Positions 39,161 to 48,168 of a stretch of 55,337 nucleotides of DNA are shown here, piece after piece (position 1 is the stretch's first letter; each line of letters begins with the position of its first letter). The notes under the pieces were generated by a model, which had not been told where the DNA came from, did not search any database, and was given only the letters and a program-made list of their open reading frames with translations. This DNA is from JACDAN01 sp035707105 (GTDB lineage Bacteria; Actinomycetota; Thermoleophilia; Gaiellales; Gaiellaceae), in contig DASSUI010000093.1 in NCBI GenBank assembly GCA_035707105.1, forward strand, positions 1-55,337. Direction: 5' to 3'. The position numbers and the translations under genes are program-made.

Positions 39161-40217
39161 GCGCGATCAGCTCCTCGGCGATCTCCCCGGCGGCGTCCTC
39201 GCGCGCAAGACGCTTCATGGCGGCCGCCATCTCCGCCCGCCGGGTCTCGTCGGCGAGCAGCGCCTCGACGATCTCCGGCACGGTGTAGAGCTCCGCCTCC
39301 GGCACGAGGATCGCGCCGCCACCCCGCTCGAAGAAGCGCGCGTTCTTCGTCTGGTGGTCGCCCGTCGCGTGCGGATAGGGGACGAGCACCGCCGGCAGGC
39401 CGGCGGCGGCGAGCTCCCAGACCGTCCCGCCCGAGCGAGAAAGCGCGAGATCGACGGCGGAGAGCGCCGCGCCGAAGTCGTCGACGGTCGGCAGGAGGTG
39501 GTAGTCGGAGCGCTCGACGCGCGGGCGCAGCGCCTCGTAGTCGCGCTCGCCCGAGACGTGGAGCACGACCGGCCCGTCCTTCGCCCAGGTCTCCACCGCC
39601 AGCTCGTTCAGCGCCTTCGCGCCGGCGCGCGCTCCGAACACGCCGAGGATGGGGCCTTGCGGCGGCAGGCCGAGCCGCCTCCGCGCCTCATCCTGGGGAA
39701 GCGAACGGGACCGCTTCGGGATGGGACGCCCGACGACGCGGTACTTCGGCGGGCCGAGGCCGTCCAGCTCGTAGGCGAGGAAGACACGCCTCGCGAACGG
39801 GGCGGCGAGCCGGTTTGCGAGGCCGAGGTGGGCGTCCGCCTCCGTCAACGCGGTGGGGATGCGCATCGTCGCGGCGGCGAGCACCATCGGCCCGGCGACG
39901 AAGCTGCCGGCACCGAGGACGACGTCCGGGCGGCGCCGCCGGAGGATCCGGCGGCTCTCCAGCACCGCACCGCCGGCGCGCAGCAGCGACCGTGCGAGCT
40001 CGACGCCCGGGCGGCGCGGCAGCCCGGAGACCGAGAAGGGATCGAGCTCGAACCCCGCTTCGGGCACGAGCCGGGCCTCAACGCGATCCGGCGACCCGGC
40101 GAACGTCACGGCGGCGCCGCGCTCTCTGAGCGCTTCGCCGATCGCGATCGCCGGCAGCACGTGTCCGGCTGTTCCCCCCGCCGCGATCAGGCACACGGGC
40201 TCTGGCTGCTCTGCCAT
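39141..40217 (-). CDS. murG: UDP-GlcNAc:lipid I N-acetylglucosaminyltransferase
   Basis: A 358-aa GT28 glycosyltransferase at the inner membrane face that converts lipid I to lipid II. The N-terminal glycine-rich motif is LIAAGGTAGHVLPAIAIGEAL; further ones are VVLGAGSFVAGP, VVGRPI, LSRSGGTVWELAAAGLPAVLVPYPHATGDHQTKNA (family hallmark) and an arginine-rich membrane-binding patch (SRRILRRRRPD). ATG 40217 is required by the conserved start. The gene therefore overlaps the 3' end of ftsW by 140 bases in a different frame. Confidence 0.95.
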   Translation of the reverse strand: MAEQPEPVCLIAAGGTAGHVLPAIAIGEALRERGAAVTFAGSPDRVEARLVPEAGFELDPFSVSGLPRRPGVELARSLLRAGGAVLESRRILRRRRPDVVLGAGSFVAGPMVLAAATMRIPTALTEADAHLGLANRLAAPFARRVFLAYELDGLGPPKYRVVGRPIPKRSRSLPQDEARRRLGLPPQGPILGVFGARAGAKALNELAVETWAKDGPVVLHVSGERDYEALRPRVERSDYHLLPTVDDFGAALSAVDLALSRSGGTVWELAAAGLPAVLVPYPHATGDHQTKNARFFERGGGAILVPEAELYTVPEIVEALLADETRRAEMAAAMKRLAREDAAGEIAEELIALAAARR

Positions 40218-41295
40218 GGTCGCCCGCGATGTTAAGGAGGATCCCCACGCCGGCGAGGCCGACGACGAGGCTCGATCCGCCGTATGAGACGAACGGCAGG
40301 GTGATCCCCGTAAGGGGCGCGACGCCCATGACGGCGGCAATGTTGATCAGCGCCTGTCCGCAGACGAGCGTGGTGATGCCGGCGGCGAGCCGCTTCCCGA
40401 ACGGGTCCTTGCAGCCGAGCGCGACGCGAAAGCCCGCGTAGCCGAACGCCGTGTAGGCACCGATCAGCGCGGTCGTCCCGACGAGGCCGAGCTCTTCGCC
40501 GACGATCGCGAAGATCATGTCCGTGTGGGCCTCCGGGAGGTAGAACATCTTCAGGACGCTCTGCCCGAGCCCGGCGCCAAAGATCCCGCCCGAGCCGAGC
40601 CCAAGCATCGCCTGCACGGTCTGGTAGCCGGCGCCCTGGGGGTCGTCCCACGGGTTGAGGAAGCTGAGCAGGCGCGCGCGCCGGTACGGCTCGAACCAGG
40701 CGGCGGCGAGCACCAGTGCGACCGCGAGCCCGCCGCTCGTCGCCAGCAGCCGGCCGGGCGCACCCGACACGACCAGCATCCCGCCGAGCATCACGACGAC
40801 CGTGATCGCCGTCCCGAGGTCAGGCTCCGCCAGGAAGAGCGCGCAGAAGACGCCGGTGACGAGCCCGATCGGCTTGAAGAGCTCGGCCATCGTGCGCGGC
40901 GCCGGCCGGCGAGAGAGGTGCGCGGCCAGCCAGACGACCAGCGCGAGCTTCGCGAGCTCCGACGGCTGGAAGACGGCAGGCCCCACCTGGAGCCAGCGCT
41001 TCGCCCCGTTGACCGTCGTCCCGATCGCGAGGACAGCGATGAGGAGCCCGAGGCTCGCGACGATCAGGGTGGGCGCGAGCGGCCGGAGCTTTCGGTAGCT
41101 CGTCCGCCGCAGGAGGACGAGGAGCACGACGCCGATGAGCGCGTAGAGCGCCTGCTTCCGGAGGTAGTACGAGGCGTCGCCGTTCCCCAGCGTCGCCTGC
41201 CCCGAGGTCGCACTGAAGACCATCACGAGCCCGAAGGCGACAAGCGCCAGGGTGATCAGCAGCAGGAGCTGTCCCTCGAACTGTCCCCTCTTCAC
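40078..41295 (-). CDS. ftsW: lipid II polymerase FtsW (SEDS family)
   Basis: A 405-aa SEDS protein with ten membrane helices; the septal peptidoglycan glycosyltransferase that partners FtsI. Typical segments are LVMVFSATSGQA, FQPSELAKLALVVWLA, FLAEPDLGTAITV, LLSFLNPWDDPQGAGYQTVQAMLGLGSGG and LPFVSYGGSSLVV. GTG 41295 overlaps the murD stop (GTGA). The last 45 residues are Arg-rich and encoded within the start of murG, and look like an accidental C-terminal extension after loss of an earlier stop. Confidence 0.95.
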   Translation of the reverse strand: MKRGQFEGQLLLLITLALVAFGLVMVFSATSGQATLGNGDASYYLRKQALYALIGVVLLVLLRRTSYRKLRPLAPTLIVASLGLLIAVLAIGTTVNGAKRWLQVGPAVFQPSELAKLALVVWLAAHLSRRPAPRTMAELFKPIGLVTGVFCALFLAEPDLGTAITVVVMLGGMLVVSGAPGRLLATSGGLAVALVLAAAWFEPYRRARLLSFLNPWDDPQGAGYQTVQAMLGLGSGGIFGAGLGQSVLKMFYLPEAHTDMIFAIVGEELGLVGTTALIGAYTAFGYAGFRVALGCKDPFGKRLAAGITTLVCGQALINIAAVMGVAPLTGITLPFVSYGGSSLVVGLAGVGILLNIAGDHGRAARARVPDRGGGNSRTRAAGDRDRRSAQRARRRRDVRRVAGSR

Positions 41296-42494
41296 GCCAG
41301 CTCCCGCACGAGGCGGCGGAACTCCTCTCCGCGCTCCTCGAAGTCGCGGAACTGGTCGTAGCTCGCGCACGCCGGGGAGAGCAGCACGACGTCGCCCGGC
41401 TCGGCGGCGGTCGCCGCGGAGCGCACGGCCGTGGCGAGATCGCCGCTCCGCTCGGCATCCGGGATCGACGCCGCCAGCTCGTCGGCCGCCGCGCCGATCA
41501 GATAGGCGCGCGCGTTTCGGGTGCGGAGGTCGGCCGCGAGCTCTGCGTAGCTCTCGTCCTTGCCGAGGCCGCCGAGGATCACGTGGAGCGGCGCGTCGAA
41601 CGACGCGATCGCCCGCCGCGCGGCCGCCGCGTTCGTCGCCTTCGAGTCGTTCACGAACCGGACCCCACCGATCTCTCCGACCTCCTCCAGGCGGTGGGGC
41701 ACGCCGGGGAACTCGCGCAGCGCCTTCGCGATCCGCTTTTCGCTCGCGCCGGTTTCGCGGGCGGCGGCGACGGCCGCCGCGGCGTTCTCCCGGTTGTGCG
41801 CTCCGGGGATGCGCGGCTCGGCCGGCAGCGGGTCGTCGCCCGAGAACTCGACTCGTCGGGCTCGCCCCGGGAGCTCGCCGAACCCGCGCGGCACGACGGC
41901 GACGTCGTCCGGTCCCTGGTTCTCGAAGATCCGGAGCTTCGCGTCCCGGTAGGCCTCGAAGCTGGCGTGCCGGTCGAGATGGTCGGGTTCGAGGTTCAGG
42001 AGCACGGCGATCCTCGGCCGGAAGTCATGGATGTCCTCCAGCTGGAAGCTCGACAGCTCGCAGACGATCCAGCGGCCGCCGTCTTCGAGCTCGGTCAGCG
42101 CCCGCCCGATGTTGCCGGCCACCGGCGCCCCGAGCATCTCCCCGAGCAGCGCGGTCGTCGTCGTCTTCCCGTTCGTTCCGGTCACACCGAGGATCGGCGT
42201 CGAGAGCAGGCGCCCGCCGAGCTCGACCTCGCTCCAGACCGGGACCCCACGTTCGCGCGCAGCGGTGACGAGGGGTGCCTCGGCCGGCACCCCGGGGCTC
42301 TTGATCAGGACGTCCACTCCCTCCAGCAACGAGGTCTCCTCGGTTCCGAGGTGGATTTCGACGCCGGCGTCCGCGAGCCTCCCGGTGTCGGCGTCCGGCG
42401 AGCGGTCGACGGCGACGACCCGGTCGCCCCTCCGGGCCAGCGCCAGCGCCGCCGCCCGGCCCGAGCGCGCCAGCCCGAGCACGAGGAAGGTCAT
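41292..42494 (-). CDS. murD: UDP-N-acetylmuramoylalanine--D-glutamate ligase
   Basis: A 400-aa Mur ligase for the second stem residue. It has an N-terminal Rossmann start FLVLGLARSGRAAALAL, ATP loop GVTGTNGKTTTTALL, SSFQLEDI, LNLEPDHLDRHASFEAYRDAK and a C-terminal NDSKATNAAAARRAI with LLSPACASYDQFRDFEERG. Length is slightly below average. ATG 42494 overlaps the mraY stop by ATGA. Confidence 0.95.
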   Translation of the reverse strand: MTFLVLGLARSGRAAALALARRGDRVVAVDRSPDADTGRLADAGVEIHLGTEETSLLEGVDVLIKSPGVPAEAPLVTAARERGVPVWSEVELGGRLLSTPILGVTGTNGKTTTTALLGEMLGAPVAGNIGRALTELEDGGRWIVCELSSFQLEDIHDFRPRIAVLLNLEPDHLDRHASFEAYRDAKLRIFENQGPDDVAVVPRGFGELPGRARRVEFSGDDPLPAEPRIPGAHNRENAAAAVAAARETGASEKRIAKALREFPGVPHRLEEVGEIGGVRFVNDSKATNAAAARRAIASFDAPLHVILGGLGKDESYAELAADLRTRNARAYLIGAAADELAASIPDAERSGDLATAVRSAATAAEPGDVVLLSPACASYDQFRDFEERGEEFRRLVRELA

Positions 42495-43516
42495 CCCACG
42501 AGGTCCGGACGGAAGGCCGGGAAGTACCGGTAGTAGAGCGCGAACGCCGCGCCGCACAGGATCGCCGCGACGATCCAGAAGCGGACCATGATCTTCGTCT
42601 CGGACCACGCCTTCATCTCGAAGTGGTGGTGGATCGGCGCCATCAGGAAGATCCGCCGTCCCCAGTACTTGAACGACGCGACCTGGAGGATCACGGACAG
42701 CGCCTCGATCACGAAGATCCCGCCGATCAGGAGCAGGAGCAGCTCGCTTCGGCCCATCACCGCGAAGGCGCCGATCGCGCCGCCGATCGCCATCGAGCCG
42801 GTGTCCCCCATGATCACCTCGGCGGGGAAGGCGTTGTACCAGAGGAAGCCGATCGCCCCGCCGATCAGCGCCGCGCCGAGGATGGCCATGTCCAGCGAGG
42901 CCAGATCCTGCTGTGACTGGAACTGCCCGGAGCGCGTGTAGGCGACGACGTTCATCGCCGTGAAGGTGAGCAGCGCGATGATCCCGATCCCGGCGGCGAG
43001 GCCGTCGATGCCGTCCGTGAGGTTGGCGCCGTTCGCAGCACCGGCGACGATCAGGAAGAGCAGCACGTAGAAGCCGAACGAGAGCGCGAGGCGCCAGTCG
43101 AGCACCGGGACGTAGACCTCTGTCGGGGCGTTGACGTCCTCGACCGCCCACGCGAGGCCCACGGTGATGCCGGCGAGCAGGAGGAGCTTCCAGCGGCCGG
43201 CCAGACCGAGCGAGCGGCGGTGCCGGAGCTTCGTGTAGTCGTCCAGGAATCCGATCGCAGCGCAGCCGAGCATGACGAAGAAGACGGTGAGGCCCTCGGT
43301 CGTGTAGTGGCTGAGCATCAGGAACGCGACGCTGGCGGCGACGACCATGAGCAGCCCGCCCATCGTCGGCGTCCCCTGCTTCACGCGGTGGCCCTCGGGG
43401 CCCTCCTCGCGGATGTGCTGGCCCATCTCGTTGCGGCGCAGGAAGTCGATGAACTTCGGTCCGGCGACGATCGAGATGAGCATCGCCAGCAGGCCGGCGG
43501 CGAGGACTCGTTCCAT
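42491..43516 (-). CDS. mraY: phospho-N-acetylmuramoyl-pentapeptide-transferase
   Basis: A 341-aa membrane enzyme with ten helices that transfers phospho-MurNAc-pentapeptide to undecaprenyl phosphate (lipid I). Diagnostic segments are GTPTMGGLLMVV, GFLDDYTKLRHRRSLGL (the DD metal-binding pair), NLTDGIDGLAAG and the histidine-rich loop MAPIHHHFEMKAWSETKIMVRFWI. Its ATG shares a base with the murF stop (TAATG). Confidence 0.97.
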   Translation of the reverse strand: MERVLAAGLLAMLISIVAGPKFIDFLRRNEMGQHIREEGPEGHRVKQGTPTMGGLLMVVAASVAFLMLSHYTTEGLTVFFVMLGCAAIGFLDDYTKLRHRRSLGLAGRWKLLLLAGITVGLAWAVEDVNAPTEVYVPVLDWRLALSFGFYVLLFLIVAGAANGANLTDGIDGLAAGIGIIALLTFTAMNVVAYTRSGQFQSQQDLASLDMAILGAALIGGAIGFLWYNAFPAEVIMGDTGSMAIGGAIGAFAVMGRSELLLLLIGGIFVIEALSVILQVASFKYWGRRIFLMAPIHHHFEMKAWSETKIMVRFWIVAAILCGAAFALYYRYFPAFRPDLVG

Positions 43517-44763
43517 TAGCCCAGTAGGTTCTCTGCCACCCGCTCGAGGCCTACCGAGCGCGACCCCTTGACGAGGACGACGTCGCCCGGGCGGATCAGT
43601 CCGGCGACCCGTTCCGCCGCCTCCTCGGGGCCGGGAACCCAGTCGTCGGAGCCGTACGCACGCGCCAGCTCGCCGACGGCGATCACGTGGTCGATGCCCT
43701 GCTCATCCAGCAGGCGGCCGACCTCCTCGTGGTAGCGGCGCGAGTCGGCGCCGAGCTCGGCCATGCCGCCGAGCACGGCGAGGCGCCGGCCCCCGTTCGC
43801 GCGCGCGGCCAGGTCCCGAACGGCTGCGGCCATCGAGGCGGGATTCGCGTTCCAGCAGTCGTTGATGAGCATGCCGCCACCCGGCAGGGGCAGCTCCTCG
43901 CCGCGCAGCCGGGAGAGCTCGATCCCTTCGGCGCCCTCGGCGACCCGGTCGAGCGGCAGGCCGAGCGCGTGGTAGACGGCGACGGCGACGACGGCGTTCT
44001 CCGCCTGGTGGGCGCCACGGAGCGGGAGCGGGAGCTCGGCCCGCTCGCCGAAGACGTCGAGCTCCAGTCGGCCGTTCGCGAACGAGCGCAGCCGGACGTC
44101 CTCGCCGACCCGGACCAGCGTGAGGTCGTCGCGCAGATGAGGTTCGAGCTCCGGGACGCCGGCCGGGACGACGGCGACGGCGCCGTCGGGCAGAGCAGCG
44201 AGCAGCTCGGCCTTCGCCTTCGCGACTCCCGCGACCGACTCGACGAACTCGAGATGGACGGGACCGATCGACGTGATCGCGCCCAGCGTCGGCCGAGCGA
44301 TCTCGCAGAGCTCCCGGATCTGGCCGAAGCCGCGCATCGCGAGCTCGGCGACGAGGATCTCCGTGTCCTCCTCGAGCCGGGCGAGCGTCAGCGGGACGCC
44401 GAGCTCGGCGTTGAAGCTCGCCTCGGCGGCGACCACCTTCCGGTGCGGTCGGAGAAGGGCGGCGAGGATGTCCTTCGTCGACGTTTTCCCGGTCGACCCG
44501 GTGATGCCGACGACCTCGGCGTCGCTCCTCGCGCGGACGGCCCGTCCGATCGCCGCCAGCGCGGCGAACGCGTCGTCCGGGACGAGCACGGCGGCAGCGC
44601 CGGCCCGGCGTGCGGCGTCGACGTGGTCGACCCCGCCGCGCACGGCGACGAAGAGGTCGCCTGGGCGGACACGGCGGGAGTCGATCTGGACGCCTGTGAA
44701 CTCCTCCGCGGTCGCCTCAACGCGGCCGAGGCCCTCGAGCTCCCAGACGGGGAGAGCGATCAC
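43516..44763 (-). CDS. murF: UDP-MurNAc-tripeptide--D-alanyl-D-alanine ligase
   Basis: A 415-aa Mur ligase that adds D-Ala-D-Ala. Segments are VQIDSRRVRPGDLFVAVRG, ATP loop GITGSTGKTSTKDILAALL, EASFNAELGVPLTL, ELAMRGFGQI, INDCWNANPASMAAAV and VLVKGSRSVGLERV. GTG 44763 overlaps the murE stop (GTGA); further upstream the frame reads antisense-like basic sequence. Length is normal. Confidence 0.95.
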   Translation of the reverse strand: MIALPVWELEGLGRVEATAEEFTGVQIDSRRVRPGDLFVAVRGGVDHVDAARRAGAAAVLVPDDAFAALAAIGRAVRARSDAEVVGITGSTGKTSTKDILAALLRPHRKVVAAEASFNAELGVPLTLARLEEDTEILVAELAMRGFGQIRELCEIARPTLGAITSIGPVHLEFVESVAGVAKAKAELLAALPDGAVAVVPAGVPELEPHLRDDLTLVRVGEDVRLRSFANGRLELDVFGERAELPLPLRGAHQAENAVVAVAVYHALGLPLDRVAEGAEGIELSRLRGEELPLPGGGMLINDCWNANPASMAAAVRDLAARANGGRRLAVLGGMAELGADSRRYHEEVGRLLDEQGIDHVIAVGELARAYGSDDWVPGPEEAAERVAGLIRPGDVVLVKGSRSVGLERVAENLLG

Positions 44764-46163
44764 GCGGGTGCCCCCAGCCGGCGGAGCGCCTCGCGGGCAA
44801 CCTCGCGGTCGTCGAACGGGATCTTCCGGTCGGCGAACTCCTGGCCCTGCTCGTGGCCCTTTCCGGCGATCACCACGACGTCGCGCTCGCCCGCCTGCTC
44901 GACCGCCTTCGCGATCGCTGCGCGGCGATCCGGCTCGACCTGAACGTCCTCGGAGGCCCCGGCGAGGATCTCGTCGATGATCGCGAGCGGGTTCTCGCTT
45001 CGCGGGTTGTCGGAGGTGACGATCGCGACGTCCGCGAGCTCGCTCGCGATCCGTCCCATCTCCGGCCGCTTCCCGCGGTCCCGGTCGCCGCCGCACCCGA
45101 AGACGCAGATCAGCTGCCCGGACGTCAGCTCGCGCGCCGTGCGGAGGACGTTCGCGAGTGAGTCGGGTGTGTGCGCGTAGTCGACCACCACCGTGAACGG
45201 CTGGCCCTCGTCCACCGTTTCGAACCGTCCGGGGACGCTGGGAGCAGCCCCGACGCCGCCCTCGACCGCGGCCGGGGGAACGCCGAGGAGCCGGGCCACC
45301 GCGACGGCCGCGAGCGCGTTCTCCTGGTTGAAGCGGCCGCGCAGGCGGCTCGTCGACGGCGCTTCTCGCACCTCCGCGTCGTCCGCGAGCCCGTAGGTCA
45401 GCAGCGGCGCGCGATCCAGGCGGCGGAGCTCGCCGGCGAGCCGCCGGCCCCAGTCGTTGTCGACGTTCACCGCCGCGGCCGGTGCCGGCTCGTGGTCGGT
45501 GAACAGCCGCCGCTTGGCCTCGTAGTAGTCCTCCATCGAGCCGTGGAAGTCGAGGTGGTCCTGCGTGAGGTTGGTGAACGCCAGAGCATCGAACCGCACA
45601 CGCTCCAGCCGCCCCAGCTGCGACCCGTGGGACGTCGCCTCCATTGCGACGCTCCTGTCGCCCGCGTCGAGCATCTCGCGGAAGGTCCTCTGGAGGTCGA
45701 TCGCCTCGGGCGTCGTCCGCACCGCCGGTCGCGCCTCGCCGCCGACCCGCGATTCGATCGTCCCGATCAGCCCGGGTCGCATCCCGGCGGCGTCGAAGAT
45801 CGAGTGGAGGAGATACGCGGTCGTCGTCTTGCCGTTCGTCCCGGTGACGCCGGCGACGACCAGCTCCTCGGTCGGCCGCTCGAAGAACTCGTCCGCGACG
45901 ACCGCCATCGCCGCGCGGGCGGACCCGACGATCAGTTGCGGCACGTCGAGCTGGAGCGGGCGCTCGACGACCAGGGCCACGGCGCCGCGGTCGATCGCCT
46001 CGCCGGCCAGGTCGTGCCGGTCGACCCGCTCCCCCGGGACGCAGAAGAAGAGCGCGCCCGGCTGCACCTCGCGCGTGTCGTAGGCGAGGTCGGAGATGTC
46101 GGTTGGGGCGCCCCCACGGACCTCCAGAGGTCCGAGCGCGGTGATCAGCCGCTCGAGATCCAC
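44760..46163 (-). CDS. murE: UDP-MurNAc-dipeptide--meso-diaminopimelate ligase
   Basis: A 467-aa Mur ligase adding the third stem residue. ATP loop GVTGTNGKTTTAYLL, MEATSHGSQLGRLERVRFDALAFTNL, VVVDYAHTPDSL and GCGGDRDRGKRPEMG are present. The substrate-specificity motif is SDNPRSENP, the DNPR type associated with meso-diaminopimelate rather than lysine, so A2pm-type peptidoglycan is predicted. The GTG start at 46163 has no clear Shine-Dalgarno. An 8-bp hairpin at 46177-46196 lies between this gene and ftsI. Confidence 0.95.
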   Translation of the reverse strand: MDLERLITALGPLEVRGGAPTDISDLAYDTREVQPGALFFCVPGERVDRHDLAGEAIDRGAVALVVERPLQLDVPQLIVGSARAAMAVVADEFFERPTEELVVAGVTGTNGKTTTAYLLHSIFDAAGMRPGLIGTIESRVGGEARPAVRTTPEAIDLQRTFREMLDAGDRSVAMEATSHGSQLGRLERVRFDALAFTNLTQDHLDFHGSMEDYYEAKRRLFTDHEPAPAAAVNVDNDWGRRLAGELRRLDRAPLLTYGLADDAEVREAPSTSRLRGRFNQENALAAVAVARLLGVPPAAVEGGVGAAPSVPGRFETVDEGQPFTVVVDYAHTPDSLANVLRTARELTSGQLICVFGCGGDRDRGKRPEMGRIASELADVAIVTSDNPRSENPLAIIDEILAGASEDVQVEPDRRAAIAKAVEQAGERDVVVIAGKGHEQGQEFADRKIPFDDREVAREALRRLGAPA

Positions 46164-46176
46164 GATCGGACGGAGG

Positions 46177-46196
46177 CTAGCGGAGCCGTCCGCTAG
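46177..46196. other. perfect hairpin at the ftsI/murE junction
   Basis: CTAGCGGA-GCCG-TCCGCTAG, an 8-bp stem with a tetraloop, contains the ftsI stop codon and ends 13 bases before the murE start. No U-run follows, so it is more likely an RNA processing or translation-tuning element than a terminator. It is the only clear gap within the mraZ-to-murG part of the operon. Confidence 0.5.
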
Positions 46197-47836
46197 GACG
46201 AGGCGTCGGGCGGGATCTCGAGGTACTGGAGCGCGAAGCGGGCGATCTGCTGGAAGGCCGGCGCCGCGACCGTGCCGCCCCAGATCGTGCTCGGCTCGTC
46301 GATCGTCACCAGGACGACGAGCCGGGGGTCGCTCGCCGGCACGGTCCCAACGAAGGATGCGACGTACTTGGACGTGGAGTAACCGCCCTGCGGGTCGGGC
46401 TTCGCGGCCGTCCCCGTCTTTCCGGCGACCTGGTACCCCTCCACCGCCGCTTCGGTGCCGGTCCCCTCGAGGACGACGTCGCGCATCATCGCCATCAGCT
46501 GGCCGGAGACGGCACGCGAGATGACGCGCCGCTTCTTGACGCGGCTGTTCAGTACCAGGTGGGGCTGCCTCCAGAGGCCGCCGTTCGCGACCGCCGCGTA
46601 GGCGGACGCCATCTGGACGGGCGTGACGGCGATCCCGTGCCCGATCGGCAGCGTCCCGATCGTCGACCCGGACCAGTAGCTCGGCAGGATGCCGGCGGTC
46701 TCGCCGGGGAAGTCGATGCCCGTCTTCTTGCCGAAGCCGAAGCGGCCGAGCCAGCTCGTCAGGCGCTCGCGGCCGAGCAGCTGCGCGAGGGTGATCGTGC
46801 CGACGTTGGACGACTGGGCGAGGATCTCCGCGACCGTCATCCGTTCGGCGCGCGTCCGGTGCGCCTCGTGGATCACGCGGTCGGCCACGTGGATCTTCGG
46901 CTGGAGCGTGAAGGCCGTCGTCGGCGTGACCAAATTCTCCGACAGCGCGCCGGCCACCGTCACCACCTTGAGCGTCGAGCCGGGCTCGTAGGTGTCCGTG
47001 ATCGCCCGGTTCCGCTGGATCTCCTTCGGGATCTGCGGATAGCGGTTCGCGTCGAATCCCGGCTCCACCGCGAGCGCCAGCACCTCGCCGGTGTGCGGGT
47101 CGAGCACCACTGCCGTGCCGGCGAGCGCACCCCACTTGCGGACCGTCGCGTGCAGCACCGACTCGGCGTTCGCCTGCAGGGTGGCGTCGAGGGTGAGGCG
47201 GACGTCGCGGCCCTCGACGGCCGGCGTGGCGTGGATCACGTCGAGCGCACGGCCGAACGGATCGCGCACGATCGTCTCGCGGCCCGGACGCCCGGCGAGG
47301 GTCTCGTCGAGCGCGAGCTCGAGGCCCGACAGGCCTTTGTTGTCGACCCCGGCGTAGCCGAGAACGTGCGCCGCCACCGGTCCTTGGGGATACACCCGGC
47401 GCTCCTCCGAGTAGAACCCCAGGCCCTGGATGCCCTTCCGCTCGAGCGCGTCGGCGCGCTTCGGATCAGCCTTCCGTGCGACGTAGACGAACCCGCGCGA
47501 GCGATCGGCGAGCGGCCCGTACAGGCCGTCGGGATCGATGTGGAGCGCTCGGCCGGCGGCGACCGCCGCCGCCTGGGGATTCGCCACGTGCCGCGGGTTC
47601 GCGTAGACCGTCGTCGCGCGTCGGCCAATTGCGAGGCGGACGCCGTTCCGGTCGACCATCGAGCCGCGCGGCGCTGGGACCGTGACGGTGGCGTGATGCT
47701 GGCCCTGCGCGAGCCGGTCGAGCCCCTGCGCGTGCACCGCCTGGAGCCAGACGGCGCGGCCGAACGTCCCCGCGAAGGCGAGCGTGAAGAGGACGAGAAG
47801 AAGCCGGATGCGGCGGTTCGGGAGGCGCCGGCTCAC
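46193..47836 (-). CDS. ftsI: septal class B penicillin-binding protein (FtsI/PBP3)
   Basis: A 547-aa monofunctional transpeptidase. One N-terminal membrane helix (about 10-30), a pedestal domain starting PAPRGSMVDRNGVRLA, then the transpeptidase with STLK (Ser287-Lys290 in YEPGSTLKVV), SSN (342-344) and KTG (473-475). There are no C-terminal PASTA domains. It cross-links septal peptidoglycan with FtsW. The start is a GTG overlapping the ftsL stop (GTGA). It is the target of beta-lactams. Confidence 0.95.
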   Translation of the reverse strand: MSRRLPNRRIRLLLVLFTLAFAGTFGRAVWLQAVHAQGLDRLAQGQHHATVTVPAPRGSMVDRNGVRLAIGRRATTVYANPRHVANPQAAAVAAGRALHIDPDGLYGPLADRSRGFVYVARKADPKRADALERKGIQGLGFYSEERRVYPQGPVAAHVLGYAGVDNKGLSGLELALDETLAGRPGRETIVRDPFGRALDVIHATPAVEGRDVRLTLDATLQANAESVLHATVRKWGALAGTAVVLDPHTGEVLALAVEPGFDANRYPQIPKEIQRNRAITDTYEPGSTLKVVTVAGALSENLVTPTTAFTLQPKIHVADRVIHEAHRTRAERMTVAEILAQSSNVGTITLAQLLGRERLTSWLGRFGFGKKTGIDFPGETAGILPSYWSGSTIGTLPIGHGIAVTPVQMASAYAAVANGGLWRQPHLVLNSRVKKRRVISRAVSGQLMAMMRDVVLEGTGTEAAVEGYQVAGKTGTAAKPDPQGGYSTSKYVASFVGTVPASDPRLVVLVTIDEPSTIWGGTVAAPAFQQIARFALQYLEIPPDASS

Positions 47837-48168
47837 CGCTGCCCGAGATCCAGGTACGTCGTCGTGGCCGGATCGGCGGGCAGGTAGCCGAGTCGGTGGC
47901 GCGCGATGCTGCTGGTACGCGCGGACGCCGAGCGTGTCGCCAGCTCGGAGGCGAGCTCGGCCGACTCGGCGCGCAGCTTGTCCCGGTCGCGCGCGAGCTG
48001 GTCGAACTGGAGGTTGAGTCGGAGCACGGCGACGTTGAGCGCGACGACGCCGGCGAGCAGGAGACCCATGACCACGATCCAGACCGCTCCGCCCGCGGTC
48101 CGCCGCCGAGTCGCGGTGCGCCGTCTCGGCCGTGAGCCCGTCCGCGCGCGTGCGACCGCGACTGCCAT
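47833..48168 (-). CDS. ftsL: FtsL-like septum protein
   Basis: A 111-aa bitopic protein. A strongly basic cytoplasmic tail (RARTGSRPRRRTATRRRT) is followed by one membrane helix (about 28-48, VWIVVMGLLLAGVVALNVAVL) and an extracytoplasmic coiled coil (LNLQFDQLARDRDKLRAESAELASEL), ending in a region with LGYLPADPATTTYLDL. Sequence identity in this family is low; topology and place between rsmH and ftsI make the call. ATG 48168 shares one base with the rsmH stop. Confidence 0.85.
   Translation of the reverse strand: MAVAVARARTGSRPRRRTATRRRTAGGAVWIVVMGLLLAGVVALNVAVLRLNLQFDQLARDRDKLRAESAELASELATRSASARTSSIARHRLGYLPADPATTTYLDLGQR

Noticed and set aside
46177..46196. Terminator between ftsI and murE
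   Set aside because: No U-run on either side and the downstream genes lack another clear promoter; kept as an unexplained hairpin.
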